IMG/VR virus record: IMGVR_UViG_3300010885_054611
Coordinates: 1-23,248 of that record
From: a virus
DNA: 23,248 nucleotides
Strand: one strand, 5' to 3'
Below the pieces are notes generated by a model. The model was not told the origin of the DNA. It ran no database searches and saw only the letters and a program-made list of their open reading frames with translations. Position 1 is the first letter of the stretch. Each line of letters opens with the position of its first letter. This document shows positions 1 to 6,593 of this stretch, one piece after another. Both the position numbers and the translations under genes were made by a program.

Positions 1-132
1 ACGGTAAATAATTTACTAAAAAAGCTACTCTTCTAGTTGATTTATTTCTTACAAAGAATAACTAATAGAGAATATAGGAAAGAGAGAAGGGACGGCAGAC
101 AGACTTTAAAACCAGACACTATAAACTTTCTG

Positions 133-162
133 TTGATTTCTACAATTTCCGAGTCATACTAT
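133..162 (+). promoter_or_regulatory. Putative sigma70-type promoter of the QueD-like gene
   Basis: A -35-like TTGATT (133-138) and a -10-like TACTAT (157-162) are separated by 18 bases, with only 4 bases between the -10 and the ATG at 167. No Shine-Dalgarno sequence lies before that ATG. The same TTGATT hexamer occurs in front of two other genes here (2087 and 12305), which supports it, but the -10 is imperfect and the discriminator is short. Confidence 0.35.
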
Positions 163-166
163 CTTT

Positions 167-811
167 ATGAGTTATCAGAGTACTAAACTAATCGAACTTG
201 GATCATGTGCATTTAGACAATTTGGAGCTACACACAGTCATTGTCACTTACTTCACGGTTATCAATTAAAAGCTAAATTTTATTTTTCAGCATCTTCATT
301 AGATTCAAACAACTGGATTGTTGATTTCGGTGGGCTTAAACAACTCAAACAAATTTTAAATGATCAATTCGATCACACTCTCTGTATCGCTGAAAATGAT
401 CCATTACTCGAAGTCTTTCAACATCTTCACAATTTAGGCGGATGTAATCTTAAGGTTATGTCGGGTGTTGGTATTGAGAAGACAGCAGAATGGTGTTTTA
501 ACGCAGCTACACAATTCCTTAAAGATACATATGGTGATCGTTGCTGGGTTGAAAAAGTAGAAGTGTATGAGCATGAAAATAATTCAGCTATTTTTTCAAA
601 GTCAAATTTAATATCTACACCAGTTATTGAAGCGGTACCAACTATTCAATCAAGTGCAGCGCTTGAAGAGGTTCCTTCAACACCTACTGAACCTGTGACA
701 CCTGCGCCGGTAGCACCAGCTCCTGACAATCAACCTGTAAATGTAGGCAATAGTAAAGTCACAACAGGATATTCAGGTTTATTTGACGGTATTAGTTGGG
801 GTAGTAGGTGA
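167..811 (+). CDS. queD: QueD-like 6-carboxytetrahydropterin synthase with a proline-rich C-terminal tail
   Basis: By homology, this is a member of the 6-pyruvoyl-tetrahydropterin synthase/QueD family, which converts dihydroneopterin triphosphate to 6-carboxytetrahydropterin in 7-deazaguanine synthesis. Residues 1-145 form the enzyme domain. H23, C26 and H30-G31 lie where the family has its zinc ligands and catalytic Cys, followed by a DFG segment (about 53-55), FDHTL (about 68-72) and a C-terminal VYEHENNSAIF with the conserved Glu. The usual His-Gly-His is His-Gly-Tyr (Y32), so the third zinc ligand is altered, and the His-to-Cys loop is shorter than in bacterial QueD. Residues 150-214 are a Pro/Ala/Thr-rich linker ending in a hydrophobic-acidic GYSGLFDGISWG. 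The protein is much longer than bacterial QueD (about 120 aa) because of this tail. The next gene starts at a GTG inside the stop codon region (GTGA), and QueE follows downstream. The family call is secure; full catalytic activity is inferred. Confidence 0.85.
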   Translation: MSYQSTKLIELGSCAFRQFGATHSHCHLLHGYQLKAKFYFSASSLDSNNWIVDFGGLKQLKQILNDQFDHTLCIAENDPLLEVFQHLHNLGGCNLKVMSGVGIEKTAEWCFNAATQFLKDTYGDRCWVEKVEVYEHENNSAIFSKSNLISTPVIEAVPTIQSSAALEEVPSTPTEPVTPAPVAPAPDNQPVNVGNSKVTTGYSGLFDGISWGSR

Positions 812-1218
812 ACTCAGAACAGTTACAGCAGTTATATGGTGGTGAAATAACCGATCATATTAAAATACAAAATCAATTAGCTCCTGATTTGTTTAAGGTT
901 GTTGATAGTGGAGAGCAATTAACCAATATTTACAATAATCAGGTGAAATCAAAGGGAGCTGTTAATGTAACAAATTCTTTAATAGCATTTAATCCTAAGC
1001 ATCTAATCGATAGACCTTCTGAGGATCCTATTTCCTCAGCCTTTAAAGATACTTTAAATAAAGTAGCAGCTGAGATAGGATTAACAGATGCTGATGGTGT
1101 TCGATATAGCCCTGAATATAATCCTCTGCTCAAGGATCAGTCAAAAACCGATATTGATCAAGCTAATGATGCTGTACTTAAAGCTTTAGAGGAACTTAAG
1201 TCTTTAGGTGAAATCTAG
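808..1218 (+). CDS. Hypothetical protein coupled to the QueD-like gene
   Basis: I do not recognise this 136-aa protein. It starts at GTG 808 inside the GTGA overlap with the preceding gene, so it is probably translated by coupling. It is soluble-looking, rich in Asp, Asn, Leu and Lys, with no signal peptide or membrane segment. The N-terminal 25 residues and the last 25 look helical, and the C-terminus is acidic (KALEELKSLGEI). Its 3' end overlaps the end of the opposite-strand PhoH-like gene by 23 bases, so the two are convergent without room for a terminator. The continuous frame and the overlapping start make it a real gene; function unknown. Confidence 0.7.
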   Translation: MNSEQLQQLYGGEITDHIKIQNQLAPDLFKVVDSGEQLTNIYNNQVKSKGAVNVTNSLIAFNPKHLIDRPSEDPISSAFKDTLNKVAAEIGLTDADGVRYSPEYNPLLKDQSKTDIDQANDAVLKALEELKSLGEI

Positions 1219-1828
1219 AGTCTGATGGGCTGTATTCTTTTGTATTTGTTACAGGCATAATACCCTTGAATACATGAGTAACATAACGGCATAGTTCAGA
1301 TCTTACTATATGATCTTCTGTTAATTCAACGCAATGCACACCATGCAACTTAGCGTCTTCATTATCGAACGCTTTATACACAGTATTAAACCCTGATTTA
1401 CCATACGGAAGATCTGACTGATCAGGATCACCGCAAATAATCATCTTACTAAACTCACCCATACGGGTAAAAAGCGTTTGAAGCTCACGAATTGTCAAAT
1501 TCTGACTCTCATCGCAGCATACAAACTTTACTGCAAAGTGTAAGCCACGTGCGAAGTTAATAGGGCAAATTGTAATACGATTATCCTTATGTAAACGATG
1601 AATTTGAGGTTCAATAATAAGTTCAGAGAACTTTTCATTAAAAGGAGTCATATACACATTAACCTTTTCGTTAATATCACCCGGTAAATAACCAAGCTTA
1701 GAATCTGAACTCTCTACAGCAGATCTTACAAGAACGATATCTGATACTTTCTTCATATTAAGAAGCTGTAAACCTAGATACATTGAAAGAATTGTCTTTG
1801 ATGTACCTGCCGGGCCCTTTAGAATCAT
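1196..1828 (-). CDS. phoH: PhoH-like P-loop ATPase (surviving ATPase part of an interrupted gene)
   Basis: PhoH-family ATPase, common in marine phages. This 210-aa stretch carries Walker A KGPAGTSKT (about 4-12), a VRSAVESSDSKLGYLPGD segment typical of PhoH (about 34-51), Walker B VCCDESQNLT (about 102-111) and ICGDPDQSDLP (about 130-140). The ATG at 1828 is only three codons before Walker A, so a protein starting here lacks the short N-terminal segment that normally precedes the P-loop. That segment is still encoded immediately upstream in the same frame (LPWTDKQKEIINLFL and beyond) but is separated from the ATG at 2026 by an in-frame TAA at 1943-1945. I see no ATG, GTG or TTG in frame between that TAA and 1828. 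The gene is therefore either a recent pseudogene, expressed as a shortened protein, or affected by a sequence error. Functions proposed for phage PhoH (phosphate stress, RNA metabolism) are not settled. Confidence 0.8.
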   Translation of the reverse strand: MILKGPAGTSKTILSMYLGLQLLNMKKVSDIVLVRSAVESSDSKLGYLPGDINEKVNVYMTPFNEKFSELIIEPQIHRLHKDNRITICPINFARGLHFAVKFVCCDESQNLTIRELQTLFTRMGEFSKMIICGDPDQSDLPYGKSGFNTVYKAFDNEDAKLHGVHCVELTEDHIVRSELCRYVTHVFKGIMPVTNTKEYSPSDSRFHLKT

Positions 1829-1942
1829 TAATTTTGTATTCTTATCAAGAAAAAGATTTATTATCTCCTTTTGCTTGTCTGTCCAAGGAAGCTCTCGAAC
1901 ATTGAGAGAAAAATCAATTTTATCTCTCTGGGCTACGTATGG

Positions 1943-2026
1943 TTAATTATCTTTGATCTCCGGATTAGCGTTGATCTTAGATGTTACAACGGCTGCGGCT
2001 TTCGCCGTGCGTTTTTGTTTTTTCAT
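1943..2026 (-). pseudogene. Severed N-terminal fragment of the PhoH-like gene
   Basis: On the minus strand an ATG at 2024-2026 opens a 27-codon frame beginning MKKQKRTAKAAAVV, ending at TAA 1943-1945. The frame is identical to the PhoH-like frame downstream (198 bases, 66 codons, from this ATG to the ATG at 1828), and the stretch after the stop still reads as PhoH-like protein. Read through, the product would be 276 aa, a normal phage PhoH size. A TTAAATA promoter-like element sits 7 bases before this ATG, supporting it as the ancestral start. A single C-to-T change (CAA to TAA) would explain the break. The alternative, an independent 27-aa leader peptide, is possible but less likely. Confidence 0.6.
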
Positions 2027-2033
2027 CTAATAA

Positions 2034-2040
2034 TATTTAA
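2034..2040 (-). promoter_or_regulatory. T4-late-like promoter element (TTAAATA) for the PhoH-like gene
   Basis: Minus-strand TTAAATA resembles the core of the T4 late promoter (TATAAATA). Seven bases separate it from the ATG at 2026. It belongs to a set of TAAATA elements placed 5-7 bases before start codons in this window. Confidence 0.45.
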
Positions 2041-2052
2041 TCGTTTTTGATC

Positions 2053-2080
2053 TTGATTAACAGGAACAATAATTTATTAT
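2053..2080 (+). promoter_or_regulatory. Putative sigma70-type promoter of queE
   Basis: TTGATT (2053-2058), 16 bases, TATTAT (2075-2080), then 6 bases to the ATG at 2087. The same hexamers and spacings recur exactly before the gene at 12305. The predicted transcription start falls on or next to the start codon, and there is no Shine-Dalgarno sequence next to the ATG. Confidence 0.5.
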
Positions 2081-2086
2081 CTATAT

Positions 2087-2845
2087 ATGATCGATATTAA
2101 TACCGAAACTCTTTTTTTGTCCGACGATAAAGTCTTTTATACTATTGAAGGTGAAGGTGAATATGTAGGTGTACCTTCTGTGTTTATGAGAGTGGCAATG
2201 TGTAACCTTACCTGCCGTGGATTTGCGTCAGAAGATTCACCATATGGCTGTGATTCGTACGTTTCCTGGTCAGTTAAAAACAAAATGACATTTGCTGAAA
2301 TCTTCCAATTACTTGAAGATAATAAATATATTGATCATCTCAATAATAGAGCTATTTTAAAACTAACAGGCGGAGAGCCAATTATTCAGGAGAAGCAGCT
2401 TCTTAAATTTATTGAAGCTTTTGTAGATAAGTATGGTTTCATTCCACGTATTGATTTTGAAACAAATGCAACTCTTATTCCTTCTGAGCGATGGAGGTTA
2501 GAATTTGGAGCTACCTTTACCACATCGCCTAAGCTTATCTCTAATGGCGATCCAGAGGAGAAGACATATAAGCCCGAAGTTCTTAAATGGCATAGAGAAC
2601 AAAACTCTGGATTTAAATTCGTCATTAATAAATCTGAAGATATTGATGAGATATGGAAAAAATATATTAACGATGAACATGATATTAATGTACCATTGAA
2701 GCGTATTTGGTTTATGCCATGCTGCGGCTCAAGAGAAGAGCACGTAGCTAACGCTCCTGCTGTAGCGGAATATGCTAAAGCATTGCATGTCAACTTTAGT
2801 CCTCGTCTTCAATTATTGATTTGGAATAAGGCTCTCAAGGTTTGA
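2087..2845 (+). CDS. queE: QueE-like 7-carboxy-7-deazaguanine synthase (radical SAM)
   Basis: QueE rearranges 6-carboxytetrahydropterin to 7-carboxy-7-deazaguanine with S-adenosylmethionine and a 4Fe-4S cluster. The N-terminus has the family's EGEGEYVGVPSVFMR (about 21-35), followed by C39, C43 and C55, the candidate cluster ligands, spaced CX3CX11C rather than the compact CX3CX2C of ordinary radical SAM enzymes. LTGGEP (93-98) is the SAM-binding GGE motif. FETNAT (about 124-129) and TTSPKL (about 145-150) are typical of QueE. At 252 aa the length fits. It acts directly after QueD, whose gene lies about 1.3 kb upstream on the same strand, with the PhoH-like gene inserted between in the opposite direction. 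QueC and FolE are not in the window. Confidence 0.88.
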   Translation: MIDINTETLFLSDDKVFYTIEGEGEYVGVPSVFMRVAMCNLTCRGFASEDSPYGCDSYVSWSVKNKMTFAEIFQLLEDNKYIDHLNNRAILKLTGGEPIIQEKQLLKFIEAFVDKYGFIPRIDFETNATLIPSERWRLEFGATFTTSPKLISNGDPEEKTYKPEVLKWHREQNSGFKFVINKSEDIDEIWKKYINDEHDINVPLKRIWFMPCCGSREEHVANAPAVAEYAKALHVNFSPRLQLLIWNKALKV

Positions 2846-2862
2846 TAAATTGACGCGAGATG

Positions 2863-2869
2863 TTAAATA
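2863..2869 (+). promoter_or_regulatory. T4-late-like promoter element (TTAAATA) before the P-loop kinase-like gene
   Basis: TTAAATA ends 6 bases before the ATG at 2876 (TAAATA-TCTAAC-ATG), in the 30-base gap after queE. No Shine-Dalgarno sequence is visible. Confidence 0.45.
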
Positions 2870-2875
2870 TCTAAC

Positions 2876-3625
2876 ATGAGAATTGCTATTTCTGGGTCTG
2901 CCTGTCAAGGTAAAAGTACGCTAATTGACGATATTATTAAAAAGTGGCCAATGTATAAACGGTCAGAGGAATCATATCGTAAGTTAATAAAGGAAGAAAG
3001 TTTACCGCTTAACGATAAAGTCACACAAGAAGGTCAATGGAAAATTCTTAACTGCCTTATTGATGATATTCAAAAAACATCAAAAGATGATTGTGTTCTA
3101 TTTGATCGATGTCCGTTAGATAATCTTGTTTATTCACTTTGGTCTAATAGTAAAGGAGAGTCAGATATCGACGATGATTTTATTAAAAAGTGCATTCCTC
3201 TCGTACAAGAAACGATGCACGCTTTAGATATTATTCTTTTTACTCCAATCACTAAATTTTCACCAATACCGACTGAAGTACGTGAATCTCGCAATATCGA
3301 TGAGAATTATATTAAGGAAATTGATAATATCTTTAAAGCAATTTCATATCAATATACGAAGACTGGCGCATCGCCGTTTTTTCCATCTGAAGATCGACCC
3401 CCGATTATCGAAGTATTTGGTGATAGAGAGCAGCGTATAGCTATGATTGAGCTTTATCTCGACGAAAGTGGTGATATTATTACTGATGAGAAAAGCGTAT
3501 TAAGTAATGAAAATATTGATCTTGTCGAAAAACTACTTCGTGACCAGAAGGATGTACAAAGAGCTGAAGTTCAAGAAGAAGAATTTAGAACAAATATTAT
3601 ACGTTCTAAGATTTTACCAGAGTAA
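2876..3625 (+). CDS. P-loop nucleotide kinase-like ATPase (AAA_28/NadR or deoxynucleoside kinase-like)
   Basis: 249 aa with a Walker A GSACQGKST at residues 7-15 right after the first beta strand, and VLFDRCPLDNLVYS (about 74-87), a DR-containing segment like that of the phage and NadR-type nucleoside kinase group. These suggest phosphoryl transfer to a nucleoside, nucleotide or similar small substrate. The C-terminal third (about 165-249) is highly charged. The substrate cannot be deduced. It follows queE by 30 bases but has its own promoter-like TTAAATA. Its TAA ends at the base before the minus-strand gene's stop, so the two genes are exactly abutting and convergent. Alternatives are a thymidylate-kinase-like protein or a general ATP-binding protein. 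Confidence 0.65.
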   Translation: MRIAISGSACQGKSTLIDDIIKKWPMYKRSEESYRKLIKEESLPLNDKVTQEGQWKILNCLIDDIQKTSKDDCVLFDRCPLDNLVYSLWSNSKGESDIDDDFIKKCIPLVQETMHALDIILFTPITKFSPIPTEVRESRNIDENYIKEIDNIFKAISYQYTKTGASPFFPSEDRPPIIEVFGDREQRIAMIELYLDESGDIITDEKSVLSNENIDLVEKLLRDQKDVQRAEVQEEEFRTNIIRSKILPE

Positions 3626-4345
3626 TTAATACGTCTTAAGACAACGTACGCCATATGTTACACTTATAGGCATAATGCCGCCAGCGTTTAATGTTACTGT
3701 AGATGCTCCATTAGACGGATTAGTTACACTCCGTATATAGGGCACACAAGTAAGTGGTTGCGAGAGTGCTGAACCATTACCGGGTGTAATAATAAAATCA
3801 GTAACCTTTAGTGTTGTTATTTGTGAGGGTATACCTGTTATTGAACCGGTGTTTTCCTTTGAACTATTATATGCAGATATTGTAATAGGATCTAATACAT
3901 AATCAAAGATATTTTTGTTAGCTTGAGCAGATACAGCTGTAAGTTGTGTAAAAAGACTTAGATATATTGGATTTTGCTTGTAGTCAACACTTGTCGGTAC
4001 TGCGCTTGTTATCAATCCATTCTGAATTGTAAAACTATCGTAATAATCTCTAGTAGAAGTATTTAGAGGGGTGGTAATACCGAGCTTTCCATTAGATGTA
4101 CAATACTGTGATGAAGATATACTTACAAATCTTGTATTAGTAAACTGCGCACTATTACCCGTAAGTGAACCAACAACTGTAGCATTACCATTGATATCTG
4201 TTTTTATAACATTAAGCGCACTAAATGAAATAATCTGTGTGCCGTTATTTGTTTGTAAAATAAAATAATCAGAGTTTGCTGCAAGCTGCGCTTTTGGAAG
4301 ATTAGTTATATTTACAGGAGTACTATTTGTTAGATTTGTTGCCAT
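3626..4345 (-). CDS. Putative virion structural or tail-fibre-like protein
   Basis: 239 aa, low in Cys and rich in Ser, Thr, Asn, Ile and Val, with beta-rich composition typical of phage fibre or decoration proteins. The N-terminus contains ITNLPKAQLAANSDYFILQ (about 13-31) and TDINGNATVVGSLTGNSAQF (about 49-68), resembling the repeated start of tail-fibre and structural proteins in marine T4-like phages. The C-terminus (GGIMPISVTYGVRCLKTY) looks like a terminal beta motif. No signal peptide or membrane segment is seen. It is transcribed opposite to the sugar block, with only 21 bases between its start codon and the first glycosyltransferase start. A CTAAATA element 6 bases before its ATG suggests late expression, consistent with a structural role. 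The exact role is inferred. Confidence 0.55.
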   Translation of the reverse strand: MATNLTNSTPVNITNLPKAQLAANSDYFILQTNNGTQIISFSALNVIKTDINGNATVVGSLTGNSAQFTNTRFVSISSSQYCTSNGKLGITTPLNTSTRDYYDSFTIQNGLITSAVPTSVDYKQNPIYLSLFTQLTAVSAQANKNIFDYVLDPITISAYNSSKENTGSITGIPSQITTLKVTDFIITPGNGSALSQPLTCVPYIRSVTNPSNGASTVTLNAGGIMPISVTYGVRCLKTY

Positions 4346-4351
4346 CGTTAA

Positions 4352-4358
4352 TATTTAG
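4352..4358 (-). promoter_or_regulatory. T4-late-like promoter element (CTAAATA) before the fibre-like gene
   Basis: Minus-strand CTAAATA is followed by 6 bases (TTAACG) and the ATG at 4345. It lies inside the 21-base gap between two divergent start codons, so the element also overlaps the 5' signals of the + strand gene at 4367. Confidence 0.5.
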
Positions 4359-4366
4359 TATACAAT

Positions 4367-5251
4367 ATGCGAAATAAAACTATGTCTGAAAAAATAGGAG
4401 TTGGAATAATTACATGCAATAGGCCAGCATATTTAAAAGGATTACTTGATTCATTTCCACAGGAATGTGATATTGATGAATTAGTTATCGTAAATGATGG
4501 TAATCCTTTGAGTAAAGACTTTCCTTATGTTAGTGAGGATTACGATTTTAGTCATGTAGCCTGGATTCAAAATAAAGTAAATCTCGGTGTTGGTAAATCT
4601 AAAAATAGAGCGCTAAAATACCTTTATGATAAAGGTTGTGATTATATCTTCTTATTTGAAGATGATATGATTATATTGGATCCTACCGTTTTTAAGCAAT
4701 ATATCAATGCATGTCATGTTAGTGGTATCCAGCATTTTAACTACGGACCAGGGTCACCTTTTAATCGCAAGCAAACTATTCAGAATTTTGATTTACATAA
4801 TCGACATCTTCTTAGTCAAGATACTGAGCCAAACCCTAAAATGCTTCTCGAGTATAAAACGTGTAAGATTGCGCTTTATGAACACACTGTTGCTATGTTT
4901 TCCTTTTTTACGAGAGAAATAATCGAAAAAGTCGGTTATATTGATGAGCAATTTTATAATGCTTGGGAACACGTAGATCATACATATTGTATTATTAAAG
5001 CCGGTTATCATCCACCTTTCTGGTGGTTTGCTGATTTGGCTAATAGTCATGAATTATTAACTGAAGCACCAGGAGCTATTGATAATTCGTCCATTGCAAA
5101 TAAATCTGATCAGTGGGAGAAGAATGTTTATAGTGGTAGGGAGTTATATCTTAAAAAACACGGACACTATCCTAACCAACCCCCATATATTAGTAAAGAA
5201 CAAGTAATTGAAACCGTAAAAAAAATTAAAAATGATTATAGCAGAAAATGA
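4367..5251 (+). CDS. Family 2-type glycosyltransferase
   Basis: GT-A fold glycosyltransferase of 294 aa. The nucleotide-binding part has VGIITCNRPAYLKGLLDSF (about 12-30), LVIVNDG (39-45) and NLGVGKSKNRAL (about 72-83). FLFEDDMII (95-103) holds the metal-binding EDD at the DxD position. The C-terminal half has DEQFYNAWEHVDHTYCIIKAGY, matching the acceptor-side (G)xD/E segment of family 2 enzymes. Donor and acceptor are not evident. A second ATG at 4382 (MSEKIG) is an equally plausible start, since neither has a Shine-Dalgarno sequence. It is the first gene of the sugar block and overlaps the methyltransferase gene by 20 bases. Confidence 0.8.
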   Translation: MRNKTMSEKIGVGIITCNRPAYLKGLLDSFPQECDIDELVIVNDGNPLSKDFPYVSEDYDFSHVAWIQNKVNLGVGKSKNRALKYLYDKGCDYIFLFEDDMIILDPTVFKQYINACHVSGIQHFNYGPGSPFNRKQTIQNFDLHNRHLLSQDTEPNPKMLLEYKTCKIALYEHTVAMFSFFTREIIEKVGYIDEQFYNAWEHVDHTYCIIKAGYHPPFWWFADLANSHELLTEAPGAIDNSSIANKSDQWEKNVYSGRELYLKKHGHYPNQPPYISKEQVIETVKKIKNDYSRK

Positions 5252-5822
5252 ATTAAACAGTCAAAATTTTCAAGAATTTGAAAGCTTGCTCATCGAGTAC
5301 CAAAAGCTCGATGCAAGTAAGGTGATTGAGATAGGATCACTCTACGGCTGGGCTTTGCAACATTTTATACATTATAGCCAAGAGGGATCCACGGTATTAG
5401 CTATTGATTTACCGGTTCGAAATTTTGTTGGGCCATCCGATTGGAGAGTTGAAAAACAGGAAAGAAATTATAAAGAAGTTTGGCCACAATGGGCTAAAGC
5501 AAATAAAACTAAATTATTTTTAATACCTGATATATCACAAAAACAAAAAACTCTCGAAAAAACAAAAGAAATTTTTAACAACAAAGAAATTGACTTTCTT
5601 TTTATAGATGGTGATCATACTTATAATGGCGTCAAACAAGACTATGAAATGTATGGCCCTCTTGTTCGTAAAGGTGGTATTATTGCTTTTCACGATATAG
5701 GTTTAAACGAAGAAGGAGGTGTATATAACCTCTGGAACGAAATTAAAGTTACAAAAAAAGAATACAAGGAATTTTTATTTGAACAAAATAATGAAAAAGG
5801 CATAGGCCTATTATATGTATAA
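5232..5822 (+). CDS. Class I SAM-dependent methyltransferase (Methyltransf_24-like)
   Basis: 196 aa. Motif I is VIEIGSLYGW (31-40), motif II falls near VLAIDLP (55-61), IDFLFIDGDHTYNGVKQDY (120-138) carries the family's DGDH, and LVRKGGIIAFHDIG (144-157) is the post-core strand. This is the pattern of small sugar-locus or cephalosporin-hydroxylase-like methyltransferases rather than DNA methyltransferases, as no NPPY or PC motif is present. The likely substrate is a sugar or glycoconjugate, given seven glycosyltransferase-like neighbours. It starts inside the upstream gene (20-base overlap) and ends 6 bases before the next one, indicating co-transcription. Confidence 0.8.
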   Translation: MIIAENELNSQNFQEFESLLIEYQKLDASKVIEIGSLYGWALQHFIHYSQEGSTVLAIDLPVRNFVGPSDWRVEKQERNYKEVWPQWAKANKTKLFLIPDISQKQKTLEKTKEIFNNKEIDFLFIDGDHTYNGVKQDYEMYGPLVRKGGIIAFHDIGLNEEGGVYNLWNEIKVTKKEYKEFLFEQNNEKGIGLLYV

Positions 5823-5823
5823 T
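5818..5823 (+). promoter_or_regulatory. Possible internal -10 element (TATAAT)
   Basis: A perfect TATAAT overlaps the end of the methyltransferase gene and lies 5 bases before the ATG at 5829. No convincing -35 is seen. The position matches the other near-start -10 elements of the window but could be chance in AT-rich DNA. Confidence 0.3.
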
Positions 5824-5828
5824 ATTTT

Positions 5829-6593
5829 ATGAGTAAACAAACACCAAAAATTGCTATATTAGTACCATCAAGAGAAAGAATGAATAAGAGATTAACCCTT
5901 ATTTCATCTATTATTACTTCTGTAAAAGATATAAACAATGTTACACTCTACCTAGGTGTCGATGAAGATGATCCTACAATGAATTTAGCAGATAAACTTG
6001 CAGCCGCTATACCATTTGTTAAAATTGTAAAGATACAAAACGAGGGTAAGTTTATCGGTCTTGGTAAGATGTGGAATATTCTTGCTAATAATTCTACTGA
6101 AGATATTATATCAATGATTGGAGATGATATGGTGTTTAAGTCGCAAAACTGGGATGAGGAAATTATTAAGGAGTTTATCGATTGCCCGGAAGATAATATT
6201 AAAGCTATACACTGTAATGATGAGTGGCATAAATCAAAACTAGCTGTTAATATATTTTGTCATAGAAAATATGCTGAAGTTATGGGTGGCTTTATGCGTG
6301 AAGAATTTAAAATTAATTGGGTCGATCAGTGGCTTCATCAATTATTCAGCGCATTCGGTAGATTGACGTATCGAGATGATATTATTATTGAACACCGTCA
6401 CTGGTCCATTGGTAAAGGTAATAAAGATGGTACGGTTGATCGTATGTATATTGCAGATGGACCGGATAAGATTAGTGATAAGCTCTGGTATGAATTAACA
6501 GATGAACGCATAAGCGATGTAAAAAAGCTTGCAAAATACCTCAATCAAGAACCCGATTGGACAAAAGTTGACACTGTCAAAATAGATTTATGA
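5829..6593 (+). CDS. Glycosyltransferase-like protein (GT-A fold)
   Basis: 254 aa. IAILVPSRERMNKRLTLISS (8-27) is a family 2-type first strand and helix, LGVDEDDPT (42-50) follows the second strand, and ISMIGDDMVFKSQNWDEEI (94-112) gives a GDDM motif at the metal site. The later HRKYAEVMGGF and NWVDQWLHQLF segments fit the acceptor region, with IIEHRHWSIGK near the end. Substrates are unknown. The upstream gap is 6 bases, and its stop overlaps the next start (ATGA). No membrane anchor is seen. Confidence 0.72.
   Translation: MSKQTPKIAILVPSRERMNKRLTLISSIITSVKDINNVTLYLGVDEDDPTMNLADKLAAAIPFVKIVKIQNEGKFIGLGKMWNILANNSTEDIISMIGDDMVFKSQNWDEEIIKEFIDCPEDNIKAIHCNDEWHKSKLAVNIFCHRKYAEVMGGFMREEFKINWVDQWLHQLFSAFGRLTYRDDIIIEHRHWSIGKGNKDGTVDRMYIADGPDKISDKLWYELTDERISDVKKLAKYLNQEPDWTKVDTVKIDL

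Noticed and set aside
1-36. Open frame from the left edge to a TAG at 34-36 that could be the end of a gene entering the window
   Set aside because: Only 11 codons (TVNNLLKKLLF), with no way to tell it from chance. The rest of 37-132 shows a purine-rich stretch and nothing I can name.
2386-2793. Long minus-strand open frame opposite queE
   Set aside because: It is a shadow of the strongly supported queE frame, with a composition unlike a folded protein.
5413-5422. GGTTCGAAAT resembling the T-loop of a tRNA
   Set aside because: It lies within the methyltransferase coding frame, and no acceptor stem or anticodon arm can be built around it. No tRNA was found elsewhere by eye.
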